64,000 nucleotides of DNA from Alistipes sp. (GCA_017398555.1 JAFQFV010000009.1:1-64000); one strand, 5' to 3'. Numbered from the stretch's first letter, positions 26,426-35,933 are shown. Numbers and translations are program-made. Notes: generated from the letters alone by a model not told the origin.

Positions 26426-26812
26426 TTAGAATGGCAGATCATCAACCTCCTGCGCCGCGCGAGCATAAGCAGGCTCCTCGGTAGGCATTGGGGCGTTATA
26501 TGCCGGAGGGTTTATGCCTCCAGCTGGGGTTGGCGGCACCTCGCTCTTTGGAACGATTCTCCATGCGCGAACATCGGTGTACCACTTGCCGTTATACTCA
26601 CGAGACTCCACGTCAATAGATACGGTGTACTCAGTGCCGACAGTAAGACGAGCAACCTCCTCAGGCTTGTTGAAGAACGTTACACATATCTTACGAGGGT
26701 ATTGCGACTGGCTCTTCATATCGAAGATTACCTCCTGACGCTGCCAAGCACCACGAGCTGACTGACCGCTTGTGGCAGGCATAATTCTAAATACTGTTCC
26801 TTCAAATTCCAT
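26426..26812 (-). CDS. DUF3127 protein with SSB-like acidic tip
   Basis: 128 residues starting MEFEGTVFRIMPATSGQSAR. The core to about residue 90 (RGAWQRQEVIFDMKSQSQYP; RKICVTFFN; YTVSIDVESREYNGKWYTD) matches the Bacteroidetes DUF3127 family, which looks like a small OB-fold. A Pro-rich linker leads to the last residues EVDDLPF, which mimic the DDxPF tail by which SSB recruits DNA-repair and replication proteins. This suggests nucleic-acid binding, but the family has no established function that I know of. Confidence 0.85.
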   Translation of the reverse strand: MEFEGTVFRIMPATSGQSARGAWQRQEVIFDMKSQSQYPRKICVTFFNKPEEVARLTVGTEYTVSIDVESREYNGKWYTDVRAWRIVPKSEVPPTPAGGINPPAYNAPMPTEEPAYARAAQEVDDLPF

Positions 26813-26849
26813 TATGCTAAAGTATTAATAATCGTGTAATAATATACTA

Positions 26850-26881
26850 CAAAGGTAGTGGTAAAATGTGTAAAAAACAAA
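26850..26881 (-). promoter_or_regulatory. Promoter of the DUF3127 gene
   Basis: On the minus strand TTTG (26878-26881), 20 bp, TACCTTTG (26850-26857), about 38 bp before the start codon. Confidence 0.75.
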
Positions 26882-26910
26882 AAAAGAGATTGATAAATCA
26901 ACCTCTTTTT
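26881..26910 (-). terminator. Terminator of tRNA-Leu
   Basis: AAAAAGAG/CTCTTTTT arms around a TTGATAAATCAA-type loop, immediately after the tRNA CCA end on the minus strand. It overlaps the -33 box of the DUF3127 promoter by one base. Confidence 0.7.
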
Positions 26911-26996
26911 GGTGCCCAGGACGAGACTCGAACTCACACGGGCTAATGCCCACTACCCCCTCAAAGTAGCGTGTCTACCAATTCCACCACCTGGGC
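26910..26996 (-). tRNA. tRNA-Leu (anticodon GAG)
   Basis: 87-nt class II tRNA with acceptor GCCCAGG paired to CCTGGGC, D-arm GGTGGAATTGGTAGACAC, anticodon loop TTGAGGG (anticodon GAG, reads CUC/CUU), a variable arm, T-arm with GTTCGAG, and encoded CCA at the 3' end. It lies downstream of dxs with its own promoter and terminator. Confidence 0.95.
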
Positions 26997-27027
26997 CTAC
27001 AAGTTGCTATCTTTCTCAATAGCGGTG

Positions 27028-27058
27028 CAAAGATATGGCAAAAAAAGTTATCCTGCAA
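27028..27058 (-). promoter_or_regulatory. Promoter of tRNA-Leu
   Basis: On the minus strand TTG (27056-27058), 20 bp, TATCTTTG (27028-27035), about 31 bp before the tRNA 5' end and just after the dxs stop codon. Confidence 0.65.
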
Positions 27059-27075
27059 CTTTTTTTGTAAAAAAA

Positions 27076-28953
27076 TTAATTTTTCTTCAGAATAGCGCCC
27101 AAAATACCCTCCGTATCATACCCGCAGAGCGAATATAACTCGGCAGCAGAACCCTGCTCGATGAACTTATCGTCAATGCCGAGGCTCGAAATGGTCGGGT
27201 GCAGATTGTTGTCGGCAAGGACTTTTGTTACAGCCTCGCCTACGCCACCGCGAAGAATACCATCCTCGACAGTAATTACTCTATCAAAACGCTTTCCGAC
27301 CTCAGTAATAAGCTGCTCGTCGAGAGGTTTTGCGTAGATGAGGTCATATACGGCAACTGAAACCCCCTCTGCTGCTGCCCTCTCTGCCGCCTCGAGGGCA
27401 AAAGATACCGTCTTACCGATGGCAAGTATCGCCACATCTCTACCATCCTTTACCAGCTCACCCTTGCCTATAGGCATGCTTTGGAACTCCTTGTCGCGCC
27501 ACTTTGTGCCCACGCCATAGCCGCGAGGGTATCGGATAGCGAACGGAATACCGCTCTGAAGAGCCGTATGCATAAGGTTGCGCAGCTGAGCCTCATTGCT
27601 CGGCGCTGCAACGACCATATTAGGGATGCAGGCGAGGTATGCAAGGTCGAACGCTCCGTGGTGTGTTGCACCATCCTCGCCCACAAGGCCTCCACGGTCA
27701 AGGCAGAGTACTACAGGGAGATTTTGCAGTGCCACATCGTGGATAATACTGTCGTACGCGCGCTGCATAAAGGTCGAGTAGATGTTGCAGAATGGCACCT
27801 GACCCGATGCTGCCAGACCTGCCGAGAATGTTACGGCGTGTGCCTCGGCAATACCTACATCGAAGCAACGCTCAGGCAGCTGCGCCATCATTATATTCAT
27901 CGAACAGCCCGTAGGCATAGCCGGTGTAACGCCCACAACGCGGCTATCGCGTGTAGCCAAATCGAGCAAAGTTTGACCAAAGACATCCTGATAGCGATCC
28001 TTGCCCGAATGGGACTCTATTCGCTCGCCAGTGTCGGGGTTGAACTTGCCCGGTGCGTGCCATACCGGCAGATCCTGCTCGGCAGGAGTATAACCGTGAC
28101 CCTTCATCGTCAGCACGTGCAACAGCTTTGGTGAGTGTATATCTTTCAGAGCGGAGAGCGTGCGTACCAACTGCTTTACGTCGTGACCATCTATACGGCC
28201 GAAATATCTGAAACCGAAGCTCTCGAAGAGGTTGCTGTTCTGCAAAAGACCGTGTTTAATTCCATTGCCTACCTTACGACACAATCTGAGCAGGCGCGGG
28301 GTATGTGAGAGCGCCGACCAGAGTCGCTGCTTGAAGGTGTTGTATGACTTTGAGGTGGACATACGCAGCAGATAGTCGTTCAGAGCACCTGTTGCGCGGT
28401 CGATAGCCATATTGTTGTCGTTCAGAATGACTAACAGGTCACTATTGCGGTCGGCTCCTGCATTGTTAAGACCCTCAAAGGCCAGACCTCCTGTCATCGA
28501 GCCATCGCCGATAACGGCAATAGCCTTACTCTTCTTGCCCTGCAGCTGAGCCGCCTTAACCATACCGAGTGCCGCCGAGATTGATACAGAGGCGTGACCT
28601 GCACCAAAGGAGTCATACTCACTCTCAGCCATACGCGGGAAGCCGCTGATGCCACCAAGTTTGCGGTTGGTGGCAAAGGCGTCACGACGAGAGGTAATAA
28701 TCTTATGGGCGTATGCCTGATGACCTACATCCCATACAAGTTTATCGTTTGGAGTGTCATAGACATAGTGAATAGCCACGGCAATCTCTACCGCACCAAG
28801 TGATGAGGCGAGGTGTCCCGGATTTTTTGCACACTGCTCGATGATATATTGACGCACCTCCTGGCAATATTGCGGTAGCTGGTCGATAGAGAGCTGTCGC
28901 AAATCGGCAGGAGAGTTTACTTGATATAGATATTTATACTCGATATGTGTCAT
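27076..28953 (-). CDS. dxs: 1-deoxy-D-xylulose-5-phosphate synthase
   Basis: 625 residues, thiamine-diphosphate enzyme that condenses pyruvate and glyceraldehyde 3-phosphate at the start of the MEP isoprenoid pathway. Visible motifs: GHQAYAHKIITSR, the ThDP motif GDGSMTGGLAFEGLNN, and in the pyrimidine domain GLVGEDGATHHGAFD with DLAYLACIPN. Normal length. It lies 12 bp downstream of the TamL-like gene, the last protein gene of the dapF-tamL-dxs unit. Confidence 0.97.
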   Translation of the reverse strand: MTHIEYKYLYQVNSPADLRQLSIDQLPQYCQEVRQYIIEQCAKNPGHLASSLGAVEIAVAIHYVYDTPNDKLVWDVGHQAYAHKIITSRRDAFATNRKLGGISGFPRMAESEYDSFGAGHASVSISAALGMVKAAQLQGKKSKAIAVIGDGSMTGGLAFEGLNNAGADRNSDLLVILNDNNMAIDRATGALNDYLLRMSTSKSYNTFKQRLWSALSHTPRLLRLCRKVGNGIKHGLLQNSNLFESFGFRYFGRIDGHDVKQLVRTLSALKDIHSPKLLHVLTMKGHGYTPAEQDLPVWHAPGKFNPDTGERIESHSGKDRYQDVFGQTLLDLATRDSRVVGVTPAMPTGCSMNIMMAQLPERCFDVGIAEAHAVTFSAGLAASGQVPFCNIYSTFMQRAYDSIIHDVALQNLPVVLCLDRGGLVGEDGATHHGAFDLAYLACIPNMVVAAPSNEAQLRNLMHTALQSGIPFAIRYPRGYGVGTKWRDKEFQSMPIGKGELVKDGRDVAILAIGKTVSFALEAAERAAAEGVSVAVYDLIYAKPLDEQLITEVGKRFDRVITVEDGILRGGVGEAVTKVLADNNLHPTISSLGIDDKFIEQGSAAELYSLCGYDTEGILGAILKKN

Positions 28954-28965
28954 GCTGTTAATGCT

Positions 28966-31341
28966 TTAGAATGGATAACCTACACCGAAGTTAAGAGATG
29001 TATTCTTCCATTTGAAGTTGTGAATCCATCGTTCGCCGACAGGTTTATTCGGATTGTGCAGCTGAATACCCCAATCCAGACGAAGGACTGCAAACTTAAT
29101 ATCTAATCTAAGTCCGATACCTGTATTGAAACCAAGCTGTTTGTAGAAATCTTTGAAGCGGAAGACCGAACTTTCAGGATATTCTACATCATTATGGCCC
29201 ATATACCACACGTTACCCAAATCGAAGAATGTTGCGCCGTGCAGCATGCTCCATATCGGGAAGCGGAACTCGAGATTGGCCTCCAGCTTAGTATCTCCGA
29301 GCTGTGTCGGATAGACTACATTCTCCGGCAGCGGACTTGAGCCGGGACCCAATGTACGCGGCGCCCAGCCTCGCATACTGTTACTACCACCGGCATAGAA
29401 CATTCGGTCGAAAGGTATGGCATCAGAGTTTCCGTATGCTACACCTAAGCCTGCATAGAGGCGACCGGCGATAGCGCACTTCTCGCCAAGCATAATTCGC
29501 TGCGAGAGACTCACATCCGCACGCACATACTGAGAGTATCGTATGCCGAGCAGATTGTAATAGTTCTCGCCCGAAACAGGCTTTGAGAATAGGTGCATAA
29601 GGCCATCAACGGTATTTCCCGCCAGCTCTACATTTACTCGCACAAAGGTCTGATTGAGAGAACTCTCCGCCCTCGGGTTGTTGTATGTGTAGGAGCCGGA
29701 CATGCCGACAATCAGCTGCGACTCGTAGCTGCGCTTGAGGTACTCGTTCTTCAGCCCGTCAAAAAATGCCTGGTCGATATAGCTGACATTCACCCAGTTG
29801 ATATTTATAGGTCGCAGGGTGAATGAGGAGTTGGACATATTACGCCAAGAGTATGACCAGATGGCACTCGACAAATCACGGCGGTAGTATGGTCGGTTTT
29901 GGTAGTTATACGATATCTCAAAGCGGGTCTTTGGAGCACTGATATTACTCAATCCTGTAGTATGAATACCCAAAAACCGAGGGAATGAGAGACCTGCAGA
30001 CAGTCCCCACTCAAGAGCACTGCGACGAGGCGCATCAGGTGCGCGCATATACTCATATCCCACCATACCCGTAATATCGAGCAGCTCCGCACCGCGGAAT
30101 ACGTTTCTGTTCTGGTAACCCACAGAGGCCTTCAGACCATAGAAACTTGAGGTCGTTGTGCCCTCCAACTCCGCCTTGATGCTCTGCTTGAGCGATGGTG
30201 TGCAGAGTATCTTACAGTCGAGATACTGCTCGCGGGTGTAGTTGAGCAGAATAGAGTCCGAACCACCAACGTATGTGAGGTAGGTCTTATCAGTTGATGT
30301 AGAGTCGGGCACCTCGGTAAAGTTTATGCGGGCACTCTTAAAGCCCATCTGTAGCAGGTTGTTGTATGTTCGCTGCACGTGCGACGAGTTGTAAATCGCA
30401 CCCGGATAGAGGGCAACCGCCGGGCGGAGTACCTTAGGACGGATGTATGGCTGTTTGCCGTCAAAGAGCACCTCTAAACCGTTGTAGGAGGTGGTGTCGA
30501 GGGTGAACATATACTCCTTGCGCGACTTGTCTGCTACGGCATTGTAGCCGGGTAGGATGTCGATGTTGCGCAGGCGATAGACGGCATTGTTGTCATAGAT
30601 AGCCTCTCCACGATTTGTATAGCCCGATAATTTCTGTTTAACAATCATCGTCAGCGCCACGCGATTCTTTTGCTTGAGTGTATCGGCAATGTAGCTGATA
30701 TTTCCGACAGAGAAGTTGTAGTATCCACGATTTTTGAGCATGGTGGCAATGCGCTCACGCTCGGCATCAAGGGTGGCTACGTTGTATATATCTCCGTTGC
30801 GTATCAGACAATTAACCGTATCCGGCGACAAAATCGGCTCAAGGAAGCGGTCGCGGAAGTCATAACTTATACCGTCGATGATGTATGGCTGATTTTGAGT
30901 CAGAGCGTATGTCACCTTTGCGCGCTTCTTGCGATATGTGGTGTCAATCTCACACTCAACCTCCGAGGCGAAGTATCCGTGTAGGTCGAGGCAGATTTTG
31001 AGATTTTTGCGGCTCTTCTCGCTCTCATCCACGCTCAGCAGCACAGGCTCCTCGCCAATCTTACGCTTGAGGTTGTTCCACCAATTATCCTTCTCAGGAT
31101 TGGCGAGATTGTACATCTCTACATAGAAGTTTGTCCCCAAAAAGTGTTTGTTTGGGGTCTGGCGGATATACTTTGCAACATCCTCGGCAGAGATTCGCTC
31201 TGATTTTGGGGTCTCTTTGTCGGTCTTTATCTCGACCTTTTGCAACAGATATGTACCGTCGGGAAGATTACGTGTAACATTGCACGACAACGCAACCGTT
31301 ATCGCGACAAGCAATGTCACTATAATCCAAAATCTCCTCAT
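28966..31341 (-). CDS. TamL-like Omp85-family outer-membrane lipoprotein
   Basis: 791 residues. A lipobox cysteine at position 20 (TVALSCNVTRNLPDG) replaces the classical signal cleavage site. POTRA-like repeats follow (VKVTYALTQNQPYIIDGISY region), then a C-terminal 16-strand Bam/Tam-type barrel; the conserved lid-lock motif is seen as FYAGGSNSMRGWAPRTLGPG, and the protein ends in an aromatic strand (LNFGVGYPF). This matches TamL, the lipid-anchored TamA variant of Bacteroidetes involved in outer-membrane protein or lipid handling. Its first base follows the dapF stop directly. Confidence 0.9.
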   Translation of the reverse strand: MRRFWIIVTLLVAITVALSCNVTRNLPDGTYLLQKVEIKTDKETPKSERISAEDVAKYIRQTPNKHFLGTNFYVEMYNLANPEKDNWWNNLKRKIGEEPVLLSVDESEKSRKNLKICLDLHGYFASEVECEIDTTYRKKRAKVTYALTQNQPYIIDGISYDFRDRFLEPILSPDTVNCLIRNGDIYNVATLDAERERIATMLKNRGYYNFSVGNISYIADTLKQKNRVALTMIVKQKLSGYTNRGEAIYDNNAVYRLRNIDILPGYNAVADKSRKEYMFTLDTTSYNGLEVLFDGKQPYIRPKVLRPAVALYPGAIYNSSHVQRTYNNLLQMGFKSARINFTEVPDSTSTDKTYLTYVGGSDSILLNYTREQYLDCKILCTPSLKQSIKAELEGTTTSSFYGLKASVGYQNRNVFRGAELLDITGMVGYEYMRAPDAPRRSALEWGLSAGLSFPRFLGIHTTGLSNISAPKTRFEISYNYQNRPYYRRDLSSAIWSYSWRNMSNSSFTLRPININWVNVSYIDQAFFDGLKNEYLKRSYESQLIVGMSGSYTYNNPRAESSLNQTFVRVNVELAGNTVDGLMHLFSKPVSGENYYNLLGIRYSQYVRADVSLSQRIMLGEKCAIAGRLYAGLGVAYGNSDAIPFDRMFYAGGSNSMRGWAPRTLGPGSSPLPENVVYPTQLGDTKLEANLEFRFPIWSMLHGATFFDLGNVWYMGHNDVEYPESSVFRFKDFYKQLGFNTGIGLRLDIKFAVLRLDWGIQLHNPNKPVGERWIHNFKWKNTSLNFGVGYPF

Positions 31342-32277
31342 CTATCTGCTCCTTAAAAAGCTATCCCAAGCCTCTATCTCTGTCGAAAATATCTGCTGTG
31401 GAGTGTATGCAAAACTTTTGCCGTCAAACTCTACCTCTCCCTGCTCGGTAAAGGTTGCATTGCCAATCAGTGTGGTGGTTAGTGTCGGAGTATTGCTGCA
31501 AAGACAGCGAACAACGCCTCCGCGATTCTCTACGGTAATATCTCTGCCGTAGCTGCACACACCTTGCAGTGCCATCGCCGTAGCTGAACTTGTCATGGCA
31601 GTACCGCACGAAGGGGTAATGCCTGCGCCACGCTCGTATGTAGTGACGAAGATGTGGTTGTCGCCACGGTGTTCTACAAGGCTGATATTCACGCCATTAG
31701 GGAATAGGTTTGTCAGCCTCTTAACCCTCTCGCCTAACTGTTCGAGCAGTGCCAAATCGCACCTTTCAACCCTTGCAACGATGTGGGGATTGCCTACCGA
31801 GATGGCTGTCCAGCGCAGTGTCGGGTGGAGCTGCTCGATTACTCGGTCGATAAAGTCACACCCCTCCGAAGTGCTCATTGCAAAGTCTTTACTCCATAAC
31901 TGTACTCCAATCTTGACGCCGAAGGTCGGAATATCGCCATATATCGGGCTGTAGCGTGCTGTAGGGTATATTTTGCCGCCTGAAGTGAGGTTGAAGCTCT
32001 CCGATTTTGTGTAGTTTTGAGCCAGACGGGCCACGCAACGGATACCATTGCCGCACATCTCCGCCTCAGTGCCATCGGGGTTGAACATGCGCATACCATA
32101 GAGCCCCTCATTGTTGCGGACAAGCAGTAGTATTCCGTCTGCACCAATGCCCGTGCTGCGGTTGCACACCGCTTCGGATAGAGCATTCAGCTCTATGTTT
32201 GACATATCCTTAGCCACAGCGTCAAAGAGTACGAACTCATTTCCCGAGCCGTGACATTTTATATAGTTCAACCTCAT
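31342..32277 (-). CDS. dapF: Diaminopimelate epimerase
   Basis: 311 residues from [20 protein letters not shown]; the frame is open 42 bp further, but that N terminus is not conserved. The two catalytic cysteines are in [12 protein letters not shown] and [16 protein letters not shown]. It converts LL- to meso-diaminopimelate for lysine and peptidoglycan. First gene of dapF-tamL-dxs. Its promoter forms a mirror image of the one for the divergent hydrolase. Confidence 0.96.
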   Translation of the reverse strand: MRLNYIKCHGSGNEFVLFDAVAKDMSNIELNALSEAVCNRSTGIGADGILLLVRNNEGLYGMRMFNPDGTEAEMCGNGIRCVARLAQNYTKSESFNLTSGGKIYPTARYSPIYGDIPTFGVKIGVQLWSKDFAMSTSEGCDFIDRVIEQLHPTLRWTAISVGNPHIVARVERCDLALLEQLGERVKRLTNLFPNGVNISLVEHRGDNHIFVTTYERGAGITPSCGTAMTSSATAMALQGVCSYGRDITVENRGGVVRCLCSNTPTLTTTLIGNATFTEQGEVEFDGKSFAYTPQQIFSTEIEAWDSFLRSR

Positions 32278-32306
32278 TCTCTGTACAAATGTATATATAA
32301 ATCGTT

Positions 32307-32335
32307 CAAAGTTACACAAATTTTTCGTAACTTTG
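32307..32335. promoter_or_regulatory. Mirror-image divergent promoters, dapF / hydrolase
   Basis: CAAAGTTAC (32307-32315) and GTAACTTTG (32327-32335) are perfect inverted repeats. Read outward they give a TAACTTTG -7 box for dapF (minus) and another for the hydrolase (plus), only 13 bp apart. Each expected -33 region lies over the other promoter's -7, so both cannot be occupied at once. Confidence 0.65.
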
Positions 32336-32362
32336 ACTCTTGTAAGGATAAATAAGACGGTT

Positions 32363-33163
32363 ATGGTAGAAAAATTTATAATGGCAGGCGATACTGCCCT
32401 GCATGTCTGTGACTCGGAGGTGGGCGAGAAGACGGTAGTTTTGCTGCACGGTTACCTTGAGAGTATGCTGGTCTGGGAGGAGTTTATCCCGTTCATCTAC
32501 AAGAGTGTACGAGTTGTTGTGATTGATATTCCGGGACATGGTATTTCGGAGGTGAAGGGGGAGGTTCATACGATGGACTACCTTGCCGATGTTGTGGCTG
32601 CGGCTCTGAAGGCTCTTGGTATCGATAAGGCATATATCGTTGGTCACTCTATGGGTGGATATGTCGCCCTTGCAGTGTGCGAGCGCCATCCACAGGCTGT
32701 TGCGGGTGTCGTTCTGCTCCATTCGACCCCTAATGCCGATAGCGAGGAGAAGAGAAAGAATCGTGAACGAGAGATTGCAATCATAAAGTCGGGAAAGAAG
32801 GAGTTGCTCGCCAAGAGCGCTCCTGCAGCGGGTTTTGCAGTCGATAATCGCCGCCGCTGTCACTCTTATATCGATGATTTGACAGAGATTGTGCATCTTA
32901 CTGAGGATGAGGGTATTGTGGCTCTGCTCAGCGGTATGATTGCTCGCAAAGATCAGAACGAAATGCTCCGAAATCTTGCCGCTCCGCAGCTCTTTATTCT
33001 CGGTCGTAAGGATGAGTATATAACCGCAGAGGTGGCTGAAAATATGGTGGCTGCGCATCCACAGGCGGAGGTTGTGTGGATGGAAAACTCAGGCCATATG
33101 AGCTTTATCGAGGAGCCCGAACTGTGTGCCTCGGCACTGCTCAATTTTGTGATAAATAGATAG
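32363..33163 (+). CDS. Alpha/beta hydrolase
   Basis: 266 residues from [17 protein letters not shown] (an ATG 30 bp earlier falls on the promoter). Alpha/beta-hydrolase fold: oxyanion HGYLES, nucleophile elbow GHSMGGY (serine), acid in LGRKDEYI, catalytic histidine in [10 protein letters not shown] short cap domain lies between about residues 125 and 185. No signal peptide, so it is cytoplasmic. Substrate not identifiable; BioH/MenH-like or proline-iminopeptidase-like activity would be possible. Confidence 0.9.
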   Translation: MVEKFIMAGDTALHVCDSEVGEKTVVLLHGYLESMLVWEEFIPFIYKSVRVVVIDIPGHGISEVKGEVHTMDYLADVVAAALKALGIDKAYIVGHSMGGYVALAVCERHPQAVAGVVLLHSTPNADSEEKRKNREREIAIIKSGKKELLAKSAPAAGFAVDNRRRCHSYIDDLTEIVHLTEDEGIVALLSGMIARKDQNEMLRNLAAPQLFILGRKDEYITAEVAENMVAAHPQAEVVWMENSGHMSFIEEPELCASALLNFVINR

Positions 33164-33356
33164 GAATTTGTCCAAAGGCCGACTTTCTTTTTCTTTTTAT
33201 TTATTGTAAAATAGTTTTCATTAATTTTCGTTTCCTTTCTCTTTTGTTTTTCTTTTGCTTGTTATTCTTTTTTAATTAGAAATTTGATTATAATCGATTT
33301 TTAAGGATTAATAAAAGTCTATTTTGCATAAAAAGTGACGAAAAACGGGTAAAAAG
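33164..33356 (+). other. Intergenic region with T/C-rich tract
   Basis: No gene. From about 33182 to 33285 the plus strand is dominated by pyrimidines (runs such as CTTTCTTTTTC and CTTTTGTTTTTCTTTTG), which could act as a Rho-independent-poor, U-rich 3' end for the hydrolase transcript. The stretch leads into the promoter at 33357. Confidence 0.6.
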
Positions 33357-33388
33357 TTTGGAGGTTTAATAGCTCTTACCTATCTTTG
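33357..33388 (+). promoter_or_regulatory. Promoter of the FAD oxidoreductase
   Basis: TTTG (33357-33360), 20 bp, TATCTTTG (33381-33388). The leader to the ATG is about 105 bases and contains an alternating GCGCGCGC stretch. Confidence 0.8.
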
Positions 33389-33500
33389 TGAAAAGTGCGC
33401 GCGCGTATATGTGCGGTTGTGCGCGAAAAAAGACCCTGAAAAGGTGTCAATTTAGAGGCAGAAATAGAAAACCTTAGTTACAAATTTAACTTAAAATACT

Positions 33501-35351
33501 ATGAAATCTATCGTGAAAATCGTAGCGGCTGCGCTTATCCTTATTATGCCGCTCACAGCTTCGGCACAGATGAAGACCGAGGCAAATTCTACTGTCAAGA
33601 CACAAGTAGAGCTTTCAGCAGATATTGTTGTCTGCGGTGGTGGTCTTGCGGGTGTATGTGCTGCTGTATCCGCAGCTCGTCACGGCGCAAAGGTTATCCT
33701 TGTTCAGGATCGTCCTATGCTTGGTGGTAACGCCTCAAGTGAGATGCGTATGGGTATCGTCGGTACAAAAATCGACCAGACCCAAGAGACCGGTATTTTG
33801 GAGGAGATGCAGCTCCGCAACTTCTACTACAACCCTCTCCAGCGCTACACTATGTGGGATGACGCTATCTACACAACCGTTATCTCAGAGCCAAACATCA
33901 AACTGTTGCTCAATACATCTGTAAATGATGTGGTGATGAACGGTGAGCGCATTGCAGCTGTAAAGGCTTGGAATATAAATGCTTACACCGAGTACACCAT
34001 TGGCGGAAAACTCTTCCTTGACTGTACAGGTGACGGTATCCTCCGCCTCTCTGGTGCGAAGTATCGCCACGGTCGTGAGAACCCTGCCGAGTTTAATGAG
34101 AACTGCCAGGCCGAGGGTAACGATGCAAAGACTATGGGTAACTCAATCCTTATCCAGCTCCGCAGAACAGATAAGGAGGTGCCATTTAAGGCTCCGGAGT
34201 GGGCTTATCACTTCACTGATGCCGACTTCGACTATACAATTCCAGAGTCAACAATCCCTGGAATGAAGTTTAACTACAAGCGTATCTACTACGCAGAGGA
34301 TAATAACTTCTGGTGGTGTGAGTTTGGTGGTAACTTCGATACTATTGCCGATGCAAACGATATTCAGTTTGAGCTCAAGAAGATTGTTTATGGTATTTGG
34401 GAGTATATGAAGAACCATCCGGACGGCCGAGCAAAGGGCTTCGAGCTGGATTGGATTGGCTCTCTTCCGGCAAAGCGTGAGAGTACACGTTTTGTAGGTC
34501 CACACATCCTTACACAGCACGACGTTATGAGCGGTGGTCACTTCCCTGACGTTGTTGCCTATGGCGGTTGGACTCTCGATGACCACCATCCGGATGCATT
34601 CCACAGAAAGGGTGCTATCTCTGTTGAGTACACCGTACCACAGGGCTTCGGTATCCCATTTGGTGTGCTCTACTCTGTAAATGTTCCAAACCTTATGTTT
34701 GCAGGACGTGATATCTCTGCAACTCACATGGGCCTGTCTGCTACCCGCGTAATGGCAACATGCGCACTGCTCGGTCAGGCTGCCGGAACAGGCGCTGCAA
34801 AGGCTATTGAGAAGGGCGTGGACCCTGCTGAGGTTCATAAGAGCTATATCGGCGAGGTTCAGACTTGGCTTGAGGATGATGACGTTATGCTCCCTTATCG
34901 TTGGCGTACAGTATCTGACCTGACTGCATCTGCAAAGGTGGCTGAGGAGATTGAGGTTATCCGTAACGGTATCGACCGTGATTGGGATGGTCAGGATAAT
35001 GGCGTATGGGTAGCTCCGGAGGAGAATACCATCACATATAGCTGGAAGAAGCCTGTAACAATCTCCGGTGCTCGTATGATTTTCGACTCTGAGCTTAAGG
35101 TACGTAGCAAGCGTATGCGTAAACTCGAGGCTACAACCGAGCGCGTTCAGATTCCAAAGGTTATGGCTAAGGGCTTCAAGGTTGAGGCTCTGGTTGATAA
35201 GGAGTGGAAGACCGTTTACTCTGATGACGACAACTACCTGCGTCTGCGTAAGGTCTCTTTCGAGCCTGTTAAGACTAAGCAGCTTCGTCTTGTAGTTACC
35301 GAGACTTGGGGCGCGGAGAAGGCGCATATATTTGCCTTTGATGCATTGTAA
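33501..35351 (+). CDS. Exported FAD-dependent oxidoreductase
   Basis: 616 residues with signal peptide (AALILIMPLTASA-Q). The FAD Rossmann motif is ADIVVCGGGLAGVCAAVSAA (GGGLAG at 46-51), followed by GGNASSEMRMG, the pattern of the FAD_oxidored family (PF12831) common in Bacteroidetes carbohydrate loci. The conserved C-terminal part of that domain is NLMFAGRDISATHMGLSATR. The last 130 residues (from about 485) look like a beta-sandwich of F5/8-type-C kind (ITYSWKKPVTISGARMIFD; LRLVVTETWGAEKAHIFAF). Substrate unknown. It has its own promoter and terminator. Confidence 0.9.
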   Translation: MKSIVKIVAAALILIMPLTASAQMKTEANSTVKTQVELSADIVVCGGGLAGVCAAVSAARHGAKVILVQDRPMLGGNASSEMRMGIVGTKIDQTQETGILEEMQLRNFYYNPLQRYTMWDDAIYTTVISEPNIKLLLNTSVNDVVMNGERIAAVKAWNINAYTEYTIGGKLFLDCTGDGILRLSGAKYRHGRENPAEFNENCQAEGNDAKTMGNSILIQLRRTDKEVPFKAPEWAYHFTDADFDYTIPESTIPGMKFNYKRIYYAEDNNFWWCEFGGNFDTIADANDIQFELKKIVYGIWEYMKNHPDGRAKGFELDWIGSLPAKRESTRFVGPHILTQHDVMSGGHFPDVVAYGGWTLDDHHPDAFHRKGAISVEYTVPQGFGIPFGVLYSVNVPNLMFAGRDISATHMGLSATRVMATCALLGQAAGTGAAKAIEKGVDPAEVHKSYIGEVQTWLEDDDVMLPYRWRTVSDLTASAKVAEEIEVIRNGIDRDWDGQDNGVWVAPEENTITYSWKKPVTISGARMIFDSELKVRSKRMRKLEATTERVQIPKVMAKGFKVEALVDKEWKTVYSDDDNYLRLRKVSFEPVKTKQLRLVVTETWGAEKAHIFAFDAL

Positions 35352-35393
35352 TTTGCCGTGAAAATGTGTCATATATGGCACATCCCTAAAAGT

Positions 35394-35438
35394 AAACCCC
35401 TTTGGGCTGTAGGTTTTACTACTATCCCAAAGGGGTTT
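35394..35438 (+). terminator. Terminator after the FAD oxidoreductase
   Basis: Arms AAACCCCTTTGGG (35394-35406) and CCCAAAGGGGTTT (35426-35438) are perfectly complementary over 13 bp and followed by CTTTTG. Confidence 0.85.
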
Positions 35439-35439
35439 C

Positions 35440-35725
35440 TTTTGTGATGCACCATCTCTAACACATTTTGACGACAAATGGTTTTATCATGAAAAGGCTG
35501 CATTAGCTTCCGCTAACGCGATATGTCAGCAATGGGCAGTACGCCTTGTACAGCCCATCGCCTCCAATCGCGCCGAGCGTGGTAACTACACCATTGACCC
35601 ACCTTTGGTGACTCTTCACTGCTCCGCCTCGGTATAGTTCAAACAAGTTTGACTCTACTCTCGGCTTAATCGCAGCGTTTTGACGACAAATGCGTGCGAA
35701 GATTTAGCGGTGCAAAGTGAAAAAA
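35440..35725. other. Non-coding interval flanked by 15-bp direct repeats
   Basis: TTTTGACGACAAATG occurs at 35466-35480 and again at 35678-35692. Between them lie a hairpin ATGGGCAGTAC-GCCTT-GTACAGCCCAT (35532-35558, one mismatch) and a TCAAAC/GTTTGA stem (35639-35652). I find no open reading frame with coding character. It looks like a repeat unit or the footprint of a small mobile sequence. Confidence 0.55.
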
Positions 35726-35757
35726 TTTGGTGGTTCACCATTTTTTTTCTACCTTTG
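35726..35757 (+). promoter_or_regulatory. Promoter of rplS
   Basis: TTTG (35726-35729), 20 bp, TACCTTTG (35750-35757), giving an untranslated leader of about 170 bases before rplS. Confidence 0.85.
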
Positions 35758-35780
35758 CGCCTGCGTATCAACCTCTTATA

Positions 35781-35918
35781 ATGGGTGGGCGGCAAAATGG
35801 TGGTTATCTATGGGTGGAGTACTCTTGTGGTATGAGCTCGGATTGCTATCGGGATTATGGGGCAGTGACCCTATATGGTATGCTAAACACAGCGATAATG
35901 TTGAGCGGAAACTATTAA
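35781..35918 (+). CDS. Possible 45-aa leader peptide of rplS
   Basis: An ATG-started frame within the rplS leader would encode MGGRQNGGYLWVEYSCGMSS followed by a Tyr/Asp/Leu/Asn-containing tail and stop 15 bp before rplS. It has no Shine-Dalgarno site and no family I recognise. The leader may simply be a regulatory RNA; I give the frame only because it fits neatly between promoter and rplS. Confidence 0.2.
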   Translation: MGGRQNGGYLWVEYSCGMSSDCYRDYGAVTLYGMLNTAIMLSGNY

Positions 35919-35933
35919 ATTTTTGTTGCAACA

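Noticed and set aside
34248..35477. 409-codon minus-strand frame opposite the FAD oxidoreductase
   Set aside because: Antisense to a well-supported enzyme gene, runs across its terminator, and has no recognisable domain; codon bias of the sense gene creates it.
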